Shown here: piece by piece, positions 43,704-54,358 of the stretch
How the letters are laid out: the number at the start of each line of letters is the position of its first letter
Position numbering within the stretch: position 1 is the first letter of the stretch
Source: Monocercomonoides exilis
Lineage: Eukaryota; Preaxostyla; Oxymonadida; Polymastigidae
NCBI GenBank assembly: GCA_001643675.2
Contig: LSRY02000058.1
Span: forward strand, 62,001 to 126,000
DNA: 64,000 nucleotides
Reading direction: 5' to 3'
Notes under the pieces: generated by a model
Told to the model about the DNA's origin: nothing
Database searches by the model: none
Seen by the model: the letters and a program-made list of their open reading frames with translations, nothing else
Position numbers and translations under genes: made by a program

Positions 43704-44890
43704 CCCACCTTTCTAACCATTCTGTTCAGCAGCATGAACATCGATGGAAGAAGGAGTGAAGCTTCCTTGAAAACGAAGCGAGTTGCGCTTAGCTTGCCAA
43801 TGTACGACGCGAAATCTCTCACTCTTGTTTGCTTGCATTTCAGTGCTCGGCGCCTCCATCTGTAGCATTCCGTGAGCAATTCTTTCTTTCTGTCTTTCTC
43901 CAAAGTTACGGTGAAGTTGGAAGTGTCCCATGAATATCCGAGGAATGAAAAACGATTTGATGGTTCTGTGTGGCTCTTTTCCAAATTGACAATAAGTCCA
44001 AGATTCTGAAATAGACTTATAACTTCTTGTGCGATTCTCGTTAGTTTCGACCTGTCTTGATGGAGCAAGACAATGTCGTCCAAATATGCGACAGCTTTCA
44101 CATTCCATCTTTCCCGAATGAAAACCATGACCTTTCTCATAATTTTTGTAAATATTCTTGGAGAGTCCTTGTAACCGAAAGGCATGCTGGTGAAGCAATA
44201 AAAGTCTTTGTTGAACTCGAAGCTTAGAAAAGGAGTGAAATCCTCTGAGACCTTGATGAGATAGTACGCTTGGCTTAAGTCCAGTGTGACTGCAAAATCC
44301 ACATTCTTTATAATTCTTTCCACAGATCGATGATCCTCCTGTTTGAAGTGAATTGTTTTTATCGCATTGTTTAACCTCCTGCAATCCACAATCTGTCTCC
44401 AGCTCCCGTTCCTTTTCCTGACTACAAATATTGGATTGAGAAATTTCACTTCGTTTTTGGTTATTTTCCTGATAATTCCAGTTTTCACTTGAACTTTGAT
44501 TAACTCCGACAAAGCTTCCCTTGCTTCTTGTGATTGCTCTGGTCTCCTGCAGTTTTCCTGAGAGTTGATAAGGGTCTTGCGAGCTTTGGCACTCCTCCAA
44601 ACCGGAACGACTCCTCTTTTGATTATCTTTTCTCCTCCCACCATTTTCCAAGCCTTGGCAAATAATGCCGTTCTTCCACCAATTGTAAAGTTGTGTTCTA
44701 TTGAGACTTTGCTTTGTCCCCGGAACTCCCTCTTGAGTAACCTCTTGGAGCGCTGCTTGTGATGAATGATCGTTTTGCGCTGGTCGTCCGGGGCCAATCT
44801 CGAAAAAACCGATAATTCTTTGATCCGCTTTGAAATCCCCTGGTTTGTTTCTTCCTTGCATATGTATTTGCAATGCTTGCCGACCCCCAT
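42791..44890 (-). CDS. DIRS reverse transcriptase-RNase H polyprotein
   Basis: 699 residues. The RT core shows WRQIVDCRRLNNAIK, FAVTLDLSQAYYLIKV, FTSMPFGYKDSPRIFTKIM and the catalytic AYLDDIVLL. RNase H follows with LTTDASERAMGAVLQ, SSNYRELYAINRAL, IRSDNTTAVFNIN and HLPGTKNVRADALSR. After that comes the DIRS-specific C-terminal block with LDAFATNENTKADRW, VILAHPPIPLIVPTIV and LLLMPDWRGQIWEPLI. It copies the element RNA into DNA. The 5' end overlaps the gag-like frame by 193 nt and the 3' end overlaps the recombinase frame by 913 nt. All catalytic Asp residues are in place. Confidence 0.92.
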   Translation of the reverse strand: MGVGKHCKYICKEETNQGISKRIKELSVFSRLAPDDQRKTIIHHKQRSKRLLKREFRGQSKVSIEHNFTIGGRTALFAKAWKMVGGEKIIKRGVVPVWRSAKARKTLINSQENCRRPEQSQEAREALSELIKVQVKTGIIRKITKNEVKFLNPIFVVRKRNGSWRQIVDCRRLNNAIKTIHFKQEDHRSVERIIKNVDFAVTLDLSQAYYLIKVSEDFTPFLSFEFNKDFYCFTSMPFGYKDSPRIFTKIMRKVMVFIRERWNVKAVAYLDDIVLLHQDRSKLTRIAQEVISLFQNLGLIVNLEKSHTEPSNRFSFLGYSWDTSNFTVTLEKDRKKELLTECYRWRRRALKCKQTRVRDFASYIGKLSATRFVFKEASLLLPSMFMLLNRMVRKVGWKGRMRINPSILPNIQKWISRLNANKPRQLCPLFLPQATLTTDASERAMGAVLQMNNKKYDFHQSLPGKLRCQSSNYRELYAINRALNHFRYILQANKVCSLLIRSDNTTAVFNINRWNAGTNLRMLLMKIWTFVQNNHIQIKAQHLPGTKNVRADALSRLKRGGDYSIKQEELNEITENLNLKITLDAFATNENTKADRWCGPGSTLNEDGLHQSWQRGVILAHPPIPLIVPTIVKSIEENAHVLLLMPDWRGQIWEPLIRMSRHCEWRWKEQNQVLKEGRWMKRMEASLPPGRMRIVLINP

Positions 44891-45258
44891 CTCAATTTTG
44901 AGGATGTTTTCTTTGATTCTTCCAGAATATCTTTTTGCCTTTGAGTTAGCAGCGATGATGAAAATTCGTCTTTCATTTTTTCTGCTTCAGAAAATCCATA
45001 TCTTGCTTGTATTCTAACGTGTCTAGCTTCTTTCAGTGCCTGTCCAAATATTTCCATGAAAGCTTGCTGCAAAGAAGAATCTCCTTCAACTTCTTCAGTT
45101 TGTGGTAGATCTGTCCTGCTATCCAGCGACGACTGAACGCTTGATTGGGAAGCGGAATAACTCCCTGTTATTGAAGGAATTGCACTCGGAGGGCCACCAG
45201 TCAGCGGAGCTGAGCAAGGTTCGGTCGCGAGTCCGGTTCCCATGAAAATAGTCGACAT
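44698..45258 (-). CDS. DIRS gag-like protein
   Basis: 186 residues starting MSTIFMGTGLATEP, the first open frame after the right terminus. Pro/Ser-rich N-terminus, helical middle (LQQAFMEIFGQALKEARHV), basic C-terminus. No zinc knuckle is visible. The call rests on its position and overlap with the RT frame, not on sequence similarity. Confidence 0.6.
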   Translation of the reverse strand: MSTIFMGTGLATEPCSAPLTGGPPSAIPSITGSYSASQSSVQSSLDSRTDLPQTEEVEGDSSLQQAFMEIFGQALKEARHVRIQARYGFSEAEKMKDEFSSSLLTQRQKDILEESKKTSSKLRWGSASIANTYARKKQTRGFQSGSKNYRFFRDWPRTTSAKRSFITSSAPRGYSRGSSGDKAKSQ

Positions 45259-45279
45259 TCTTCTTTTTGATCAGCGATC

Positions 45280-45371
45280 GTGACTAACCCATAACGTGGC
45301 GCTCTCATAAATATAAGAGAAGGAAGTGAAATAAATGTTTTCTCTGTAATCAAAACGCTTGTGTTTTGATT
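45280..45371. repeat. Right terminus of the DIRS element
   Basis: Inverse of the left terminus over 45280-45334, with a unique outer extension (45335-45371, ending GTGTTTTGATT) that is found inverted only in the internal complementary region. Confidence 0.9.
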
Positions 45372-45556
45372 AATAACCAAGCGAGTGATCATAATTCAGA
45401 AATGTCTAAATGCAGTTTTACGCCATTTATTATTCCAAGTTGTTAAACTTTTTATTCTTAATTTTTAAAAGTTGAGTATTTTTTTTTAATATTTTTTGTG
45501 AAAAATAACTTTTTGGCTGAATATTGGAAAGTGATAAAAATATTATGTTTTTTCAA

Positions 45557-45830
45557 TATGGGACAAAATATTTGACTTCAAGCATTTTTTAAGAAAAAAT
45601 AAGCATCTTCGATGAACTTTTTGTGAACAAAAAATTCTATTTAAATGGGTTTCTATTTTTTTATTCTTATAAGGTTTCAGAGCATTTTGTTATTTCATCA
45701 ATGATGTTTGTTTATTGTTTTGAAAATCGAATTTATTTTGAAATCTGATAAAGTCAAATTATGTTATAAGTGAAACAATTTTTTCATGCTTTGTGCATAA
45801 AAAGCTTGAAAGTTCATATTTTCCCCAATA
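45557..45830 (+). mobile_element. MITE-like element (family 2), copy 2
   Basis: Begins TATGGGACAAAATATTTGAC and ends AAAGCTTGAAAGTTCATATT plus CCCCAATA. Ends are imperfect inverted repeats. Non-coding. Confidence 0.65.
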
Positions 45831-45912
45831 TTAACAAAAAGAATGAGATATTGAACCCCTATTAATATCACTTGTTAATAAACAGTGAAACCCGTGAAAA
45901 AATCAATTTGGG

Positions 45913-46425
45913 TTTTGTACGACTTTTTGTGACAATATCCGATTGTGATAATATACGATGCTGTTAAACACAGAAAAAAATAAAAATCGATCAATTAATT
46001 AATTAATTTTTGGTCAAATTATTGGTATTTGAAAATTCTTCATTAAAACGCATTTTTCACTTGCGAAATCAATTTTTTCATTAATACACTTTATTTAGAC
46101 TTTTTTAAACATAATTTTGAAAAATTAAAAAATCGAAAATTTTGATCAAAAAATCGATATTTCATTGAAAAAATCACACACAATGAAACAAAATGTGATT
46201 GTATATTTTCAGCCCTGTGATTATATGTGATGGAAGACGAATGAAAAACAAGCAAAAAATGTTGTTGCATCGAAAAATGTGGCAATAACTGATATTTTCA
46301 ATATTCAATGTGATAATATCCGGTTTAGACTGTTTTCAAAAATGTACTCTTTTTCAGAAAAATCTCATTATCCTTGAAATCGGATAATTATTAAATTATT
46401 TCACCTCACATTATTGGATTCCAAG
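45913..46425. repeat. Left arm of a 513-bp long inverted repeat
   Basis: Inverse complement of 47117-47629, identical over everything I compared, with equal arm lengths and no gaps. The arm includes most of a family 1 MITE (terminus CAGTCTAAACCGG at 46333 reading leftward) plus about 90 bp of adjacent DNA. The mirror-image 64-codon frames at 46091-46285 and 47257-47451 are a consequence of the repeat, not genes. Confidence 0.9.
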
Positions 46426-46829
46426 AAACACAATCATAATATGGGTGATAATTTTTGAAATCATATTTATTCATTAAAAATTTCAGGTTTGAAAATTTCC
46501 CCTGAATGAAAATTTAGAACATGGAAAGGTGAAAAGGCTTAATAATAACATCTTCTTGTTCATTTTAACTGGACCAGTCATTTTTGAAAACAATTGCAAT
46601 TAATGCAGCACTCGAATTTAAAACTTCTTTTCAATGACAAACAATGTTTGAAAAAATCAACACTACGAAAAAGGTTTTAAATACAAAATTTATCACACAC
46701 ATATTATTTATATCAAAACAAGATGTTAAAAATAAAAACTTTTTTTGATTGAAAAATTAATTAATTTTCCTTCAGAATTCTTCATTTGTGTTTCATCGAT
46801 CTTCTGAATATGTTTAAATATAAATAACA

Positions 46830-47102
46830 TATGGGGGAAAATACGGACTTTCGAGCTTTTTATGCACAAAGGATGAAAAAATTGTTTCACTTATAACATT
46901 TGATCGCTTTCTCAGATTTCAAAATAAAATAGATTTTCATTACTGTAAACAGGCATCGTTTTAATCAAAACATAAACTTTTTCAACATTACACGAATTTC
47001 AAGAAATGGACACATTTTTATTGAGTTTTTTGATACAAAAAGTTAATGAAAAGTGCATAATTCTTCAATGAAAATGCCTGAAGTCAAATATTTTGTCCCA
47101 TA
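46830..47102 (-). mobile_element. MITE-like element (family 2), copy 3
   Basis: Inverted relative to copies 2 and 4, lying in the spacer between the two long arms and ending a few bases from the right arm. Same terminal sequences (TATGGGGGAAAATACGGAC at its left edge). Confidence 0.65.
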
Positions 47103-47116
47103 TAATAATTGTGTCA

Positions 47117-47629
47117 CTTGGAATCCAATAATGTGAGGTGAAATAATTTAATAATTATCCGATTTCAAGGATAATGAGATTTTTCTGAAAAAGAGTACAT
47201 TTTTGAAAACAGTCTAAACCGGATATTATCACATTGAATATTGAAAATATCAGTTATTGCCACATTTTTCGATGCAACAACATTTTTTGCTTGTTTTTCA
47301 TTCGTCTTCCATCACATATAATCACAGGGCTGAAAATATACAATCACATTTTGTTTCATTGTGTGTGATTTTTTCAATGAAATATCGATTTTTTGATCAA
47401 AATTTTCGATTTTTTAATTTTTCAAAATTATGTTTAAAAAAGTCTAAATAAAGTGTATTAATGAAAAAATTGATTTCGCAAGTGAAAAATGCGTTTTAAT
47501 GAAGAATTTTCAAATACCAATAATTTGACCAAAAATTAATTAATTAATTGATCGATTTTTATTTTTTTCTGTGTTTAACAGCATCGTATATTATCACAAT
47601 CGGATATTGTCACAAAAAGTCGTACAAAA
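47117..47629. repeat. Right arm of the 513-bp long inverted repeat
   Basis: See the left arm at 45913-46425; the spacer between arms is 691 bp. The family 1 MITE starts at about 47212 (CAGTCTAAACCGG) and its other terminus past 47629 is degraded. Confidence 0.9.
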
Positions 47630-47998
47630 ACCGATGTGGTTTTTTTTCGGTTTGGTATGTCATATAAGAGAATTTGAAAAACAAATCACATGCTATTCCT
47701 TCAATAAATACCGGTTTTGCTTATTTTCGAGAAATAATTTTTTTTCTAATTAAAATAATTATTTGTGTTAAAAATGAAACATGTTTCGATTTTTTTTTTT
47801 TTTTGAAATCATTTTTATAATAGCTAAGTGCACAACATGGGACAGTTATGCACTTTTCAAAGCAGATGATTTTCATTATATTTCAAATAGTTTATATGGT
47901 TTGTTCAGATAACTCTTTTGCAGAAACTTTTCAATCGGATCCATAAAATCGAAAATTATTTACTAAAAATATAATATTGATCGAAATTTTTGACTTAA

Positions 47999-48270
47999 AT
48001 GGTGCAAAATATTTTGACACAAGCATTTTCATTGAAAAATTATGCACTTTTCGTGACTTTTAGAGATCAAAAAGCACAATAAAAATAAGTCCGTTTTTTG
48101 ACTTTAGTGAGTTGTCACAAAACAATTTATTAATATATCAATGATGCCTGTTAAAGGATAATAAATTCAAATAAATTTTGATATCTGAGAAAGCGAAATA
48201 AAGTTATGAGTGAAACGATTTTTTCAATGCTTTGTGCAAAAAAAGCTTGAAAGATCGTATTTTCCCCCAA
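47999..48270 (+). mobile_element. MITE-like element (family 2), copy 4
   Basis: Starts ATGGTGCAAAATATTTTGAC and ends AAAGCTTGAAAGATCGTATT plus the C-tract. Degraded fragments of the same termini also occur at about 49089-49128 and 55629-55686. Confidence 0.6.
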
Positions 48271-49703
48271 ATGTTTTTTGAAATTTTTTCTGAATGATAA
48301 TTGAAAATCACAAATTCAAAATAAGCTACTTGAACGAATTATTTCCAAACACAAATGATACTTGCGAATGATTGAGAAATGAAGTGTAAAATCAAAAATA
48401 CAAAGAGTGCAGAATATTTATTCAGGAAATTGTTCTTAATAATCGAAATTCCAATAACAAAAAATGGAGCGTGCGAAAAATGCGATAATACAATAAGCCT
48501 TCTATCATTTGAATTATGAGATAGTCCAAAAACAAAATTTCCTAAATTTTCAAAGGTAGGCTATGATTTCATCTTGACCTTTTTTCTTTGTCACGACCCT
48601 TTTCTTTTTTGCCTTGTCTGCAGCTATGCACAAGCCTGTTAGGAAAAAAAAATGTTTGTTATATATTTCTTTTCTTTTCCTAAATTTTTTTTCCAATATT
48701 TCATGTTTTTCAAAAAGATCGAGGATTGTAATAATTTTTTGTTTTGATCATTGACTAGCTGCTTTTCCAGTGAATATTTTTTATAAAAAGTTTTAAGCTT
48801 TTATATCATAATACATCGTTTCTTTTTTGAATGATTTGTTGCTTCAAACTTTCTCAACTTGTTTTTTTAACATTTTTTCTCATTTATATATTTTTTTAAA
48901 AAAACACGATTTCAGAGACATGCATCCATTTGTTTTAAAATTTAATGAAATGAAATAAAAACAAATTTGAAATGAAATGATATCTCAAAGAAAAGACAAC
49001 AAAACATTTGCATATGACGAACAATTTTCAGATCAAAATTTACAAATGTTCTACCATTTCGCTTCAAATTCTTGTTCAATTCTTTTTCATTTGTGGGAAA
49101 ATATGGACTTTCAAGCTTTTTATGCACGACTCGTCATAAAAATATATATTGCATATTTGAAAGGATTTCACAAAGTTGAACAAAACAATCCATATTTTTC
49201 GTGTGGTTCATTCTTTGTTCAAATGTTATTGAACATTTATAAATTTTGATCATTTCCCACAAAAGATCAAAAATTTGATTCTTTAAAACACGATGAAAAA
49301 TAAAAAATCCACTCTAATAAACTTATTTTCGATTTTATTCGTTACAAAAAATTCAAAAAGTTTGAAAATTGTTTTTGAAAAGTTTTGTGAAGAATAGTTT
49401 GTGGGATATGATCTATCAACGAAAATATTGTCCAATTTCCTATGTGTCAATAGTGAAAACAAAGAAATGTGAAATGAGATAAAATGAAAGTTTATTTTTC
49501 CAGTATCACCAGAATGGGAAGAAAGCAACAATCACAACATTCTCTGTTTCAGTGATTGATCTTTTCATTTCACTGTCATTTGATTCATATGGTATTGGCG
49601 CCAAGCGGTAATTCCTTCATTACCTACATAACCTCTTCACATTTCAACTTTTCACATGAAAAACCCCTGTTCCTTTTGCGCTTTCTCCGATTTAGGAGGG
49701 AAT
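48271..49703. other. No gene recognised
   Basis: AT-rich; open frames up to 90 codons overlap on both strands (48942-49249, 49283-49531). A short basic minus-strand phrase around 48560-48640 (Lys/Arg-rich) could be the end of a dead gene. Confidence 0.4.
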
Positions 49704-52310
49704 TTTTGGTTGGTCGACTTTTCTGATCCAAATATGGATGTCGTGTTTATGCTTCCGATGGAGCTTCTGTCCTTTATGAAGATTTATCTCAAAAAAGAGT
49801 CTTGCAGAAAAATCATCTCATGAATCGCCTCTTCTTTTGGAATTTTCAAATTCTTCATCTTCTTCATAATCTTTCTCTTCCTCTTCCCCTTCTTCTTCGC
49901 TAAACGCAACAAACCTCTTCTTTTCGCTGTTTCAGATGCAAAGAAAAGGGGTAGGTCAGATGCATCGATATCGGAGGATAAATATTCTACACTTCATCTC
50001 ACACTTCATACCCAAAGATTGTCAATAATGACTGCTTCATTCTCATGGGAAGGAATGATGAACATTATCAAATTCCTTAGAAGATTTCTCAGCCGGATGC
50101 ATGTGGAATTTTCACAAGTCAAAAGAAGCCATCACAATGAGCTCGAGAAGCAATGTTAAGGTAACACTGTGATAAATCGCACTCTTTTAATCAAAAGTGT
50201 TATGTTACAGAACAATTAGAAGTTCTCAAAGATGCTTTTTCGCTCAACTTGTGATTGCACTTTTGTGAAAATGTCAGTTTTGATGGATATTGAATCAAAA
50301 AGAAGCAGAGCTTAGGGCTGTGGAAGTGAATTATTATTTTCTACGAAACAAAAATGTGCCTGGTCTGCTGCGGATTTCGTTCGTAATTGCACATCTGGTG
50401 TCTGAATCTCCGTAGTAGATGCGTGCTGAGAGACGAAACAAAGCGAAAAGGTGATGGAGCAAGGTGTTGCAGTGTGCGAAGTGGAGGAGATTGAGGTGAT
50501 GTGGTTGAAGGATGCGGGGCTGAGGACGGAGGATGTGGTTCTGTCTCCAGCAGCGATCGCGCTGGCTGTGTTTGAGGAGTGGGAAGAGGCAGAGGAAGGA
50601 GAAAGGAGAGGTTAAGAGGGAGAAGAAAAGGGAGAAGATGGAAGTGAGAGGGAGATGATGGGAATGAGGAGAAAGGCGGGTATCCTGCAGAAACAAGGGA
50701 GTTCGTCAAAATCAAACCTAAAAGAATCTGAAGAAGCTGGAAGAAGCGATGGCGCCTCTGGTTGTGGAGGCGCTTGGCCTGGCTTGGCTGAGGTTTGTGA
50801 AGACAGAGGCTGAGGTGGACAAGTTGCATTCAGTGAAATCTGAAGTGTGCAGTTCTTCTTCATCCAATGGCATTCAACAGGAGATTTCAGGAGCAGAGGA
50901 GAGAAAGGCTGCGGTTAAAGCAGCAGATGTGCTATTTGAATGAAACTTCAAATTGATGTTCAGATGGAGTGGGAAAAGATGAGGACCAGGTGTAAATTTC
51001 GATGAATGGTTTTGCCACAAATGAGGAGTCAGTGGGAAAAGGCAGCACGATTGATTTGGAGAAGGAAGAGGAAAAGGAAGAGGAAGAGGAAGAAGGGTAG
51101 ATTCTGGATGTGGAATCGCTTCTGATTGTTCCTGCGCACCTGGAGTGTTTGACGCTGGTTAACGAGAGTATGTTTTAGAGCTGGCAGGACTATCTGGTGA
51201 CGATGACGGTGACGGTGGAGCTGGTGGAGCTGTGTGCCGAGCGGGAGCGGATTGTGGGGAAGCCGGTTGTGGAAGGGATGATACAGCAAGATGGGACGAT
51301 GAGCGTCACGTTTATTGAGGAGGGGCTGTTTGTTAGGAGAAAGAAGAGAAGAGAAAAGGGTGTGGGTATAGGTGGGGGCGGATGTTTGGTATCGGATGGA
51401 GTATCGTTGCATTTGAGCTCGGACAGGCAGAGAGAGAGGATGGACGAGTTTGTTGCGATAGGGGCGGTTGTGCCGCAGGAAAGTGTGCCGTCGATCGCTC
51501 TGCGGGATGCGACGTATGCAATTGGGCAAGTGTGCCACGGGAAAGGGATGATAGGGGTGTTTAGTGTTTAATATTGTGTCCTTGTGGACGAATGGGAGTC
51601 GCTGGTATCTTCATTAGCGTTCCTGTGAGTGCTGAATTTTCTGTGTCAAGGCATGGAGAAAGCGTCTGGAAACTACCTCCTTCCGCGCCGCGCCGGCACC
51701 ACCGCTTTGCATGTACGTGCTCCTTCCTCTGATTCTGCGCATTCTGCCTGTGCTCGGCCTCAGGGATGTTCGAGCGGAGCACACAGGTCGGCCTCGCAGC
51801 ACCAGGCAGCAGGTGCGCATGGAACGTCTCCTCAACAGGCGTATGGTTCTAATGAAACCTTTGCACAAGCGTGTGCCTGGTTCTCTCCGGAGGCGACACG
51901 CAGCTTTGTGATTGTGCAGCCGTTCAATCAACTGGAGCTGTCGAGTGAGCCGCACGGACAGTTCTTTTCGAACTGCCAGGAGCACAACATCACGTTTGAC
52001 TTTGAGGGGAAGTGCGGTGTTCTGTTCCAGCTGGCCGGGCATCTCGTTGCGGGGGTTGTGGGATTTGCTGCGTACGAGTCATCGGTGGAGCTTGCCGTGC
52101 GGACAGCTACGCGAGCACTGGAAACGGGAGCTGTGCAGATGTTGCGCTGTGCGTTAATTTCAGTGCTGGGCTGGGAAGACAAGAAAAGGATGGAATAGCG
52201 GGTGTATGTAGAGAATGGGGCTGCGGCAAGAGGGACGGAGCTGGGGAAGCTGGCTGGGCTTGGAAGTGGACTTGTGAAAATTGCACTAGAGAAAGAAGAC
52301 TTTACAAAGG
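49704..52310 (+). pseudogene. Decayed IQCH-like gene copy
   Basis: Pieces of an IQCH-like protein appear in order on the plus strand: WLVDFSDPNMDVVFMLPMEL at 49707 (compare LVDLSDPNMDIAFASPMEL in the copy at 1-1133); a block at 50430-50770 that matches the inverse of 1-430 at nucleotide level; DEFVAIGAVVPQESVPSIAL and RDATYAIGQVCHGKGMIGVF (51440-51560), a strong IQCH motif; then LSSEPHGQFFSNCQEHNITF and KCGVLFQLAGHLVAGVVG near the C-terminus (51930-52070). The pieces are separated by stops and frame changes. Some may be introns, but the number and the stops in the 50.4-50.6 kb block make a pseudogene more likely. The 50.4-52.3 kb part is markedly GC-rich for this window. Confidence 0.55.
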
Positions 52311-53047
52311 CTGGTCTTTAAGGCTTGTTACGCATTAGAGCTTAAATAAATCTGATTGTTAATTATGGTCAGCTTTAAGTTTGTTCCATTTTCATTAAAA
52401 CTTTCTTGGTTGTTTTTATGTTTACCATCGTTATGCAGGAGATTTTGTTCTAAAGTGTATTGTTTTATTTATTGCATCAATTGAATTGTTTTCATTTAAA
52501 TTGAATGAACGATGTTTTTTGTGATCCATACTCCAATTCAAGCACATGGAATATAAAAAAATATATTTTTTGATGTGTGGATATTTTTTGTTCAACATGT
52601 AGATGTCTTTTCTATAATCATTATCCTTTGAAAAGTTTCGTTAGTGATTGGATTTGTCATATTTCAAAGGTTAATACTGACAAAAAATCACTGATGATAA
52701 CACCAAAACAAATAATACCATGAAAATTATTTGAAATGAAGTTGCTTTGAGTGAAGTGGATGATTATGCTGAAGTGAACTTTGCATTCCAAAGAATAAAA
52801 TATTTGCTCTCTCTTCTTTAGTGCATTCATGAACATTGCTTGTCCTCAAGCGCTTCTCCGTTTCTTTGAAGGTGTTCATCAGCTTGTGAGCTATTTCAAT
52901 TATAAATCAATCAGCAAATGAGAAAATAATATATGATAAGAGTTTGAATGAATTTGTTGAAGATATTAATGTCCAAAAAAATTAAAAATATTTGAATTTT
53001 TTATGCATTTACACACAAATAAAAACTTTCTGTCATTTTCGCCTGTT
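52311..53047. other. Spacer, nothing recognised
   Basis: AT-rich with no open frame of note. Confidence 0.55.
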
Positions 53048-53608
53048 TTAACAATTGTTCTCTCTAAGATCCGCAAATAAATCGTCCTCGTTCATTGCAA
53101 TCATCTTCAGCATCATCGATGCCTTCAAAGTTCTTGTACTCAGTTTCCATTCGCTTCCATCTCCTTTTTTCAGTTTCTCCGGAATATATCGATTTGAAAA
53201 TTTTTTCCGAAGCCTTTTCAGTTCCCTGAATTTATCTTTCATCAACTTCCAGTACAGCGGATTCACTGCTTCCACAATGAATGAAATGTCGGCTGCTTTG
53301 ACATAACAAGCCTTATCATCGCATCTCAGCACACATAATTTGGATGCGCTGCGTTTGAAAACAAAATGCGTGCTGCTGTTGCTGCTTCTAAATGCTGGTT
53401 GGTTAATAGTACTGTCGTATTTCACTTGTTCGAAGCAGCTATCGGAGCAATATACGAAATGAAATTTGTCGAAATAAAATAATAATAATGAATGAAAGCA
53501 GATTTTTTTGAGTGGAAAAAAAACCAGAAAAATGTGTTGTATTGCAATAAAATACAGACAACAACGTTGAAATACTTCAAAACAAAAGTTGCAAACCAAT
53601 TGAATCAA
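53048..53608 (-). CDS. Hypothetical basic protein or last exon
   Basis: A 186-codon minus-strand frame. The first 60 codons are hydrophobic, Phe-rich and look like intron or UTR. From about 53440 downstream the sequence looks protein-like: HFVFKRSASKLCVLRCDD, YVKAADISFIVEAVNPLYW, RELKRLRKKFSNRYIPEKL and STRTLKASMMLKMIAMNEDD. I do not recognise the family. A TTGCTCCGATAG acceptor-like sequence precedes the good part, so this may be the final exon of a spliced gene whose upstream exon is unidentified. Confidence 0.35.
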   Translation of the reverse strand: MIQLVCNFCFEVFQRCCLYFIAIQHIFLVFFPLKKICFHSLLLFYFDKFHFVYCSDSCFEQVKYDSTINQPAFRSSNSSTHFVFKRSASKLCVLRCDDKACYVKAADISFIVEAVNPLYWKLMKDKFRELKRLRKKFSNRYIPEKLKKGDGSEWKLSTRTLKASMMLKMIAMNEDDLFADLRENNC

Positions 53609-54358
53609 GCATTTTTGAGCAGTCGTTTGTTAATATATTCAGCTTTCCAGTTTTCTCATCCAAGTTACCCTCCCTCACGATTATTCAAATTCCCTCTCCA
53701 ACACACATGCTTCTCAAACCACCTGGATTTGGTATAACATGTGCAGATCAAGGCTCAAAAGTGGATGTTGATGAAGCAGCCGAAGGCACTTCAGATGGAG
53801 TTGAAGAGGAGGATGAGAAGAAGATGAAGAAGAAGAGAACAAAAAAGAGGAGTAAGTGGAAAACTCATCATTTCCATAGTCAAACAGTTGGACGCTTTGA
53901 AAGTTGAAAAAACAATTACAAAAAAACCGAAAAAATTGAACAAAAGAAAGTTGGCTTTCTTGCCTAAAGGCGAATCAAGGACAGTAGAGTTGCATTGGTG
54001 TGTGATAAAAAATAAAAGGCACTTCTCTCTGGTTTAATTTTCATTAGCCAACGAATACAATAGAAAAAAAGGAAATAGTGGAAAACAGTTGAACACAGAT
54101 GTTTGCTATTTGAATCACAAAAATGGAAAACTCATTCTAAGTTGCAACATGAGAATTTGATGGTCATTTAAACAACAAATTCTCAAATAAGAAGAAGGCC
54201 TTCTTTCCATCAGCCAAGTTGAAAATATATCATCAATGAAGAGATGGAAGAAAAATGAGAAGAAAACTCATCACCCACAAAAATGCAACTTAAAATGAAT
54301 TGTCACTGAAAATAGCGCTCAATTTAAAAGTGCTGCTGTCTGTGAGAAATATGATTTG
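53609..54358. other. No gene recognised
   Basis: Includes a 66-codon plus frame (53707-53907) with an acidic-then-basic pattern (EEEDEKKMKKKRTKKRSKW), not recognised. Otherwise AT-rich. Confidence 0.4.

Larger units (their letters stand above)
41009..45371 (-). mobile_element. Complete DIRS-type tyrosine-recombinase retrotransposon
   Basis: 4363 bp, coding strand minus. It has inverted termini (41026-41080 is the exact inverse of 45280-45334) and an internal complementary region (41350-41455) made of sequences complementary to both ends. It has three overlapping open frames: gag-like, RT-RNase H and tyrosine recombinase. Both extreme ends carry ATT (41009-41011 and 45369-45371), and the internal region shows them merged into one ATT, as expected for a circular intermediate. 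No LTR, no DDE integrase. All open frames are uninterrupted, so the copy may be active. Confidence 0.93.

Noticed and set aside
43713-44873. 386-codon minus-strand frame inside the DIRS element
   Set aside because: It lies within the RT frame in another phase. RT motifs, including YLDD, are in the frame 42791-44890.
46091-47451. Two identical 64-codon frames in opposite orientation
   Set aside because: They are mirror images within the 513-bp inverted-repeat arms and overlap MITE sequence.
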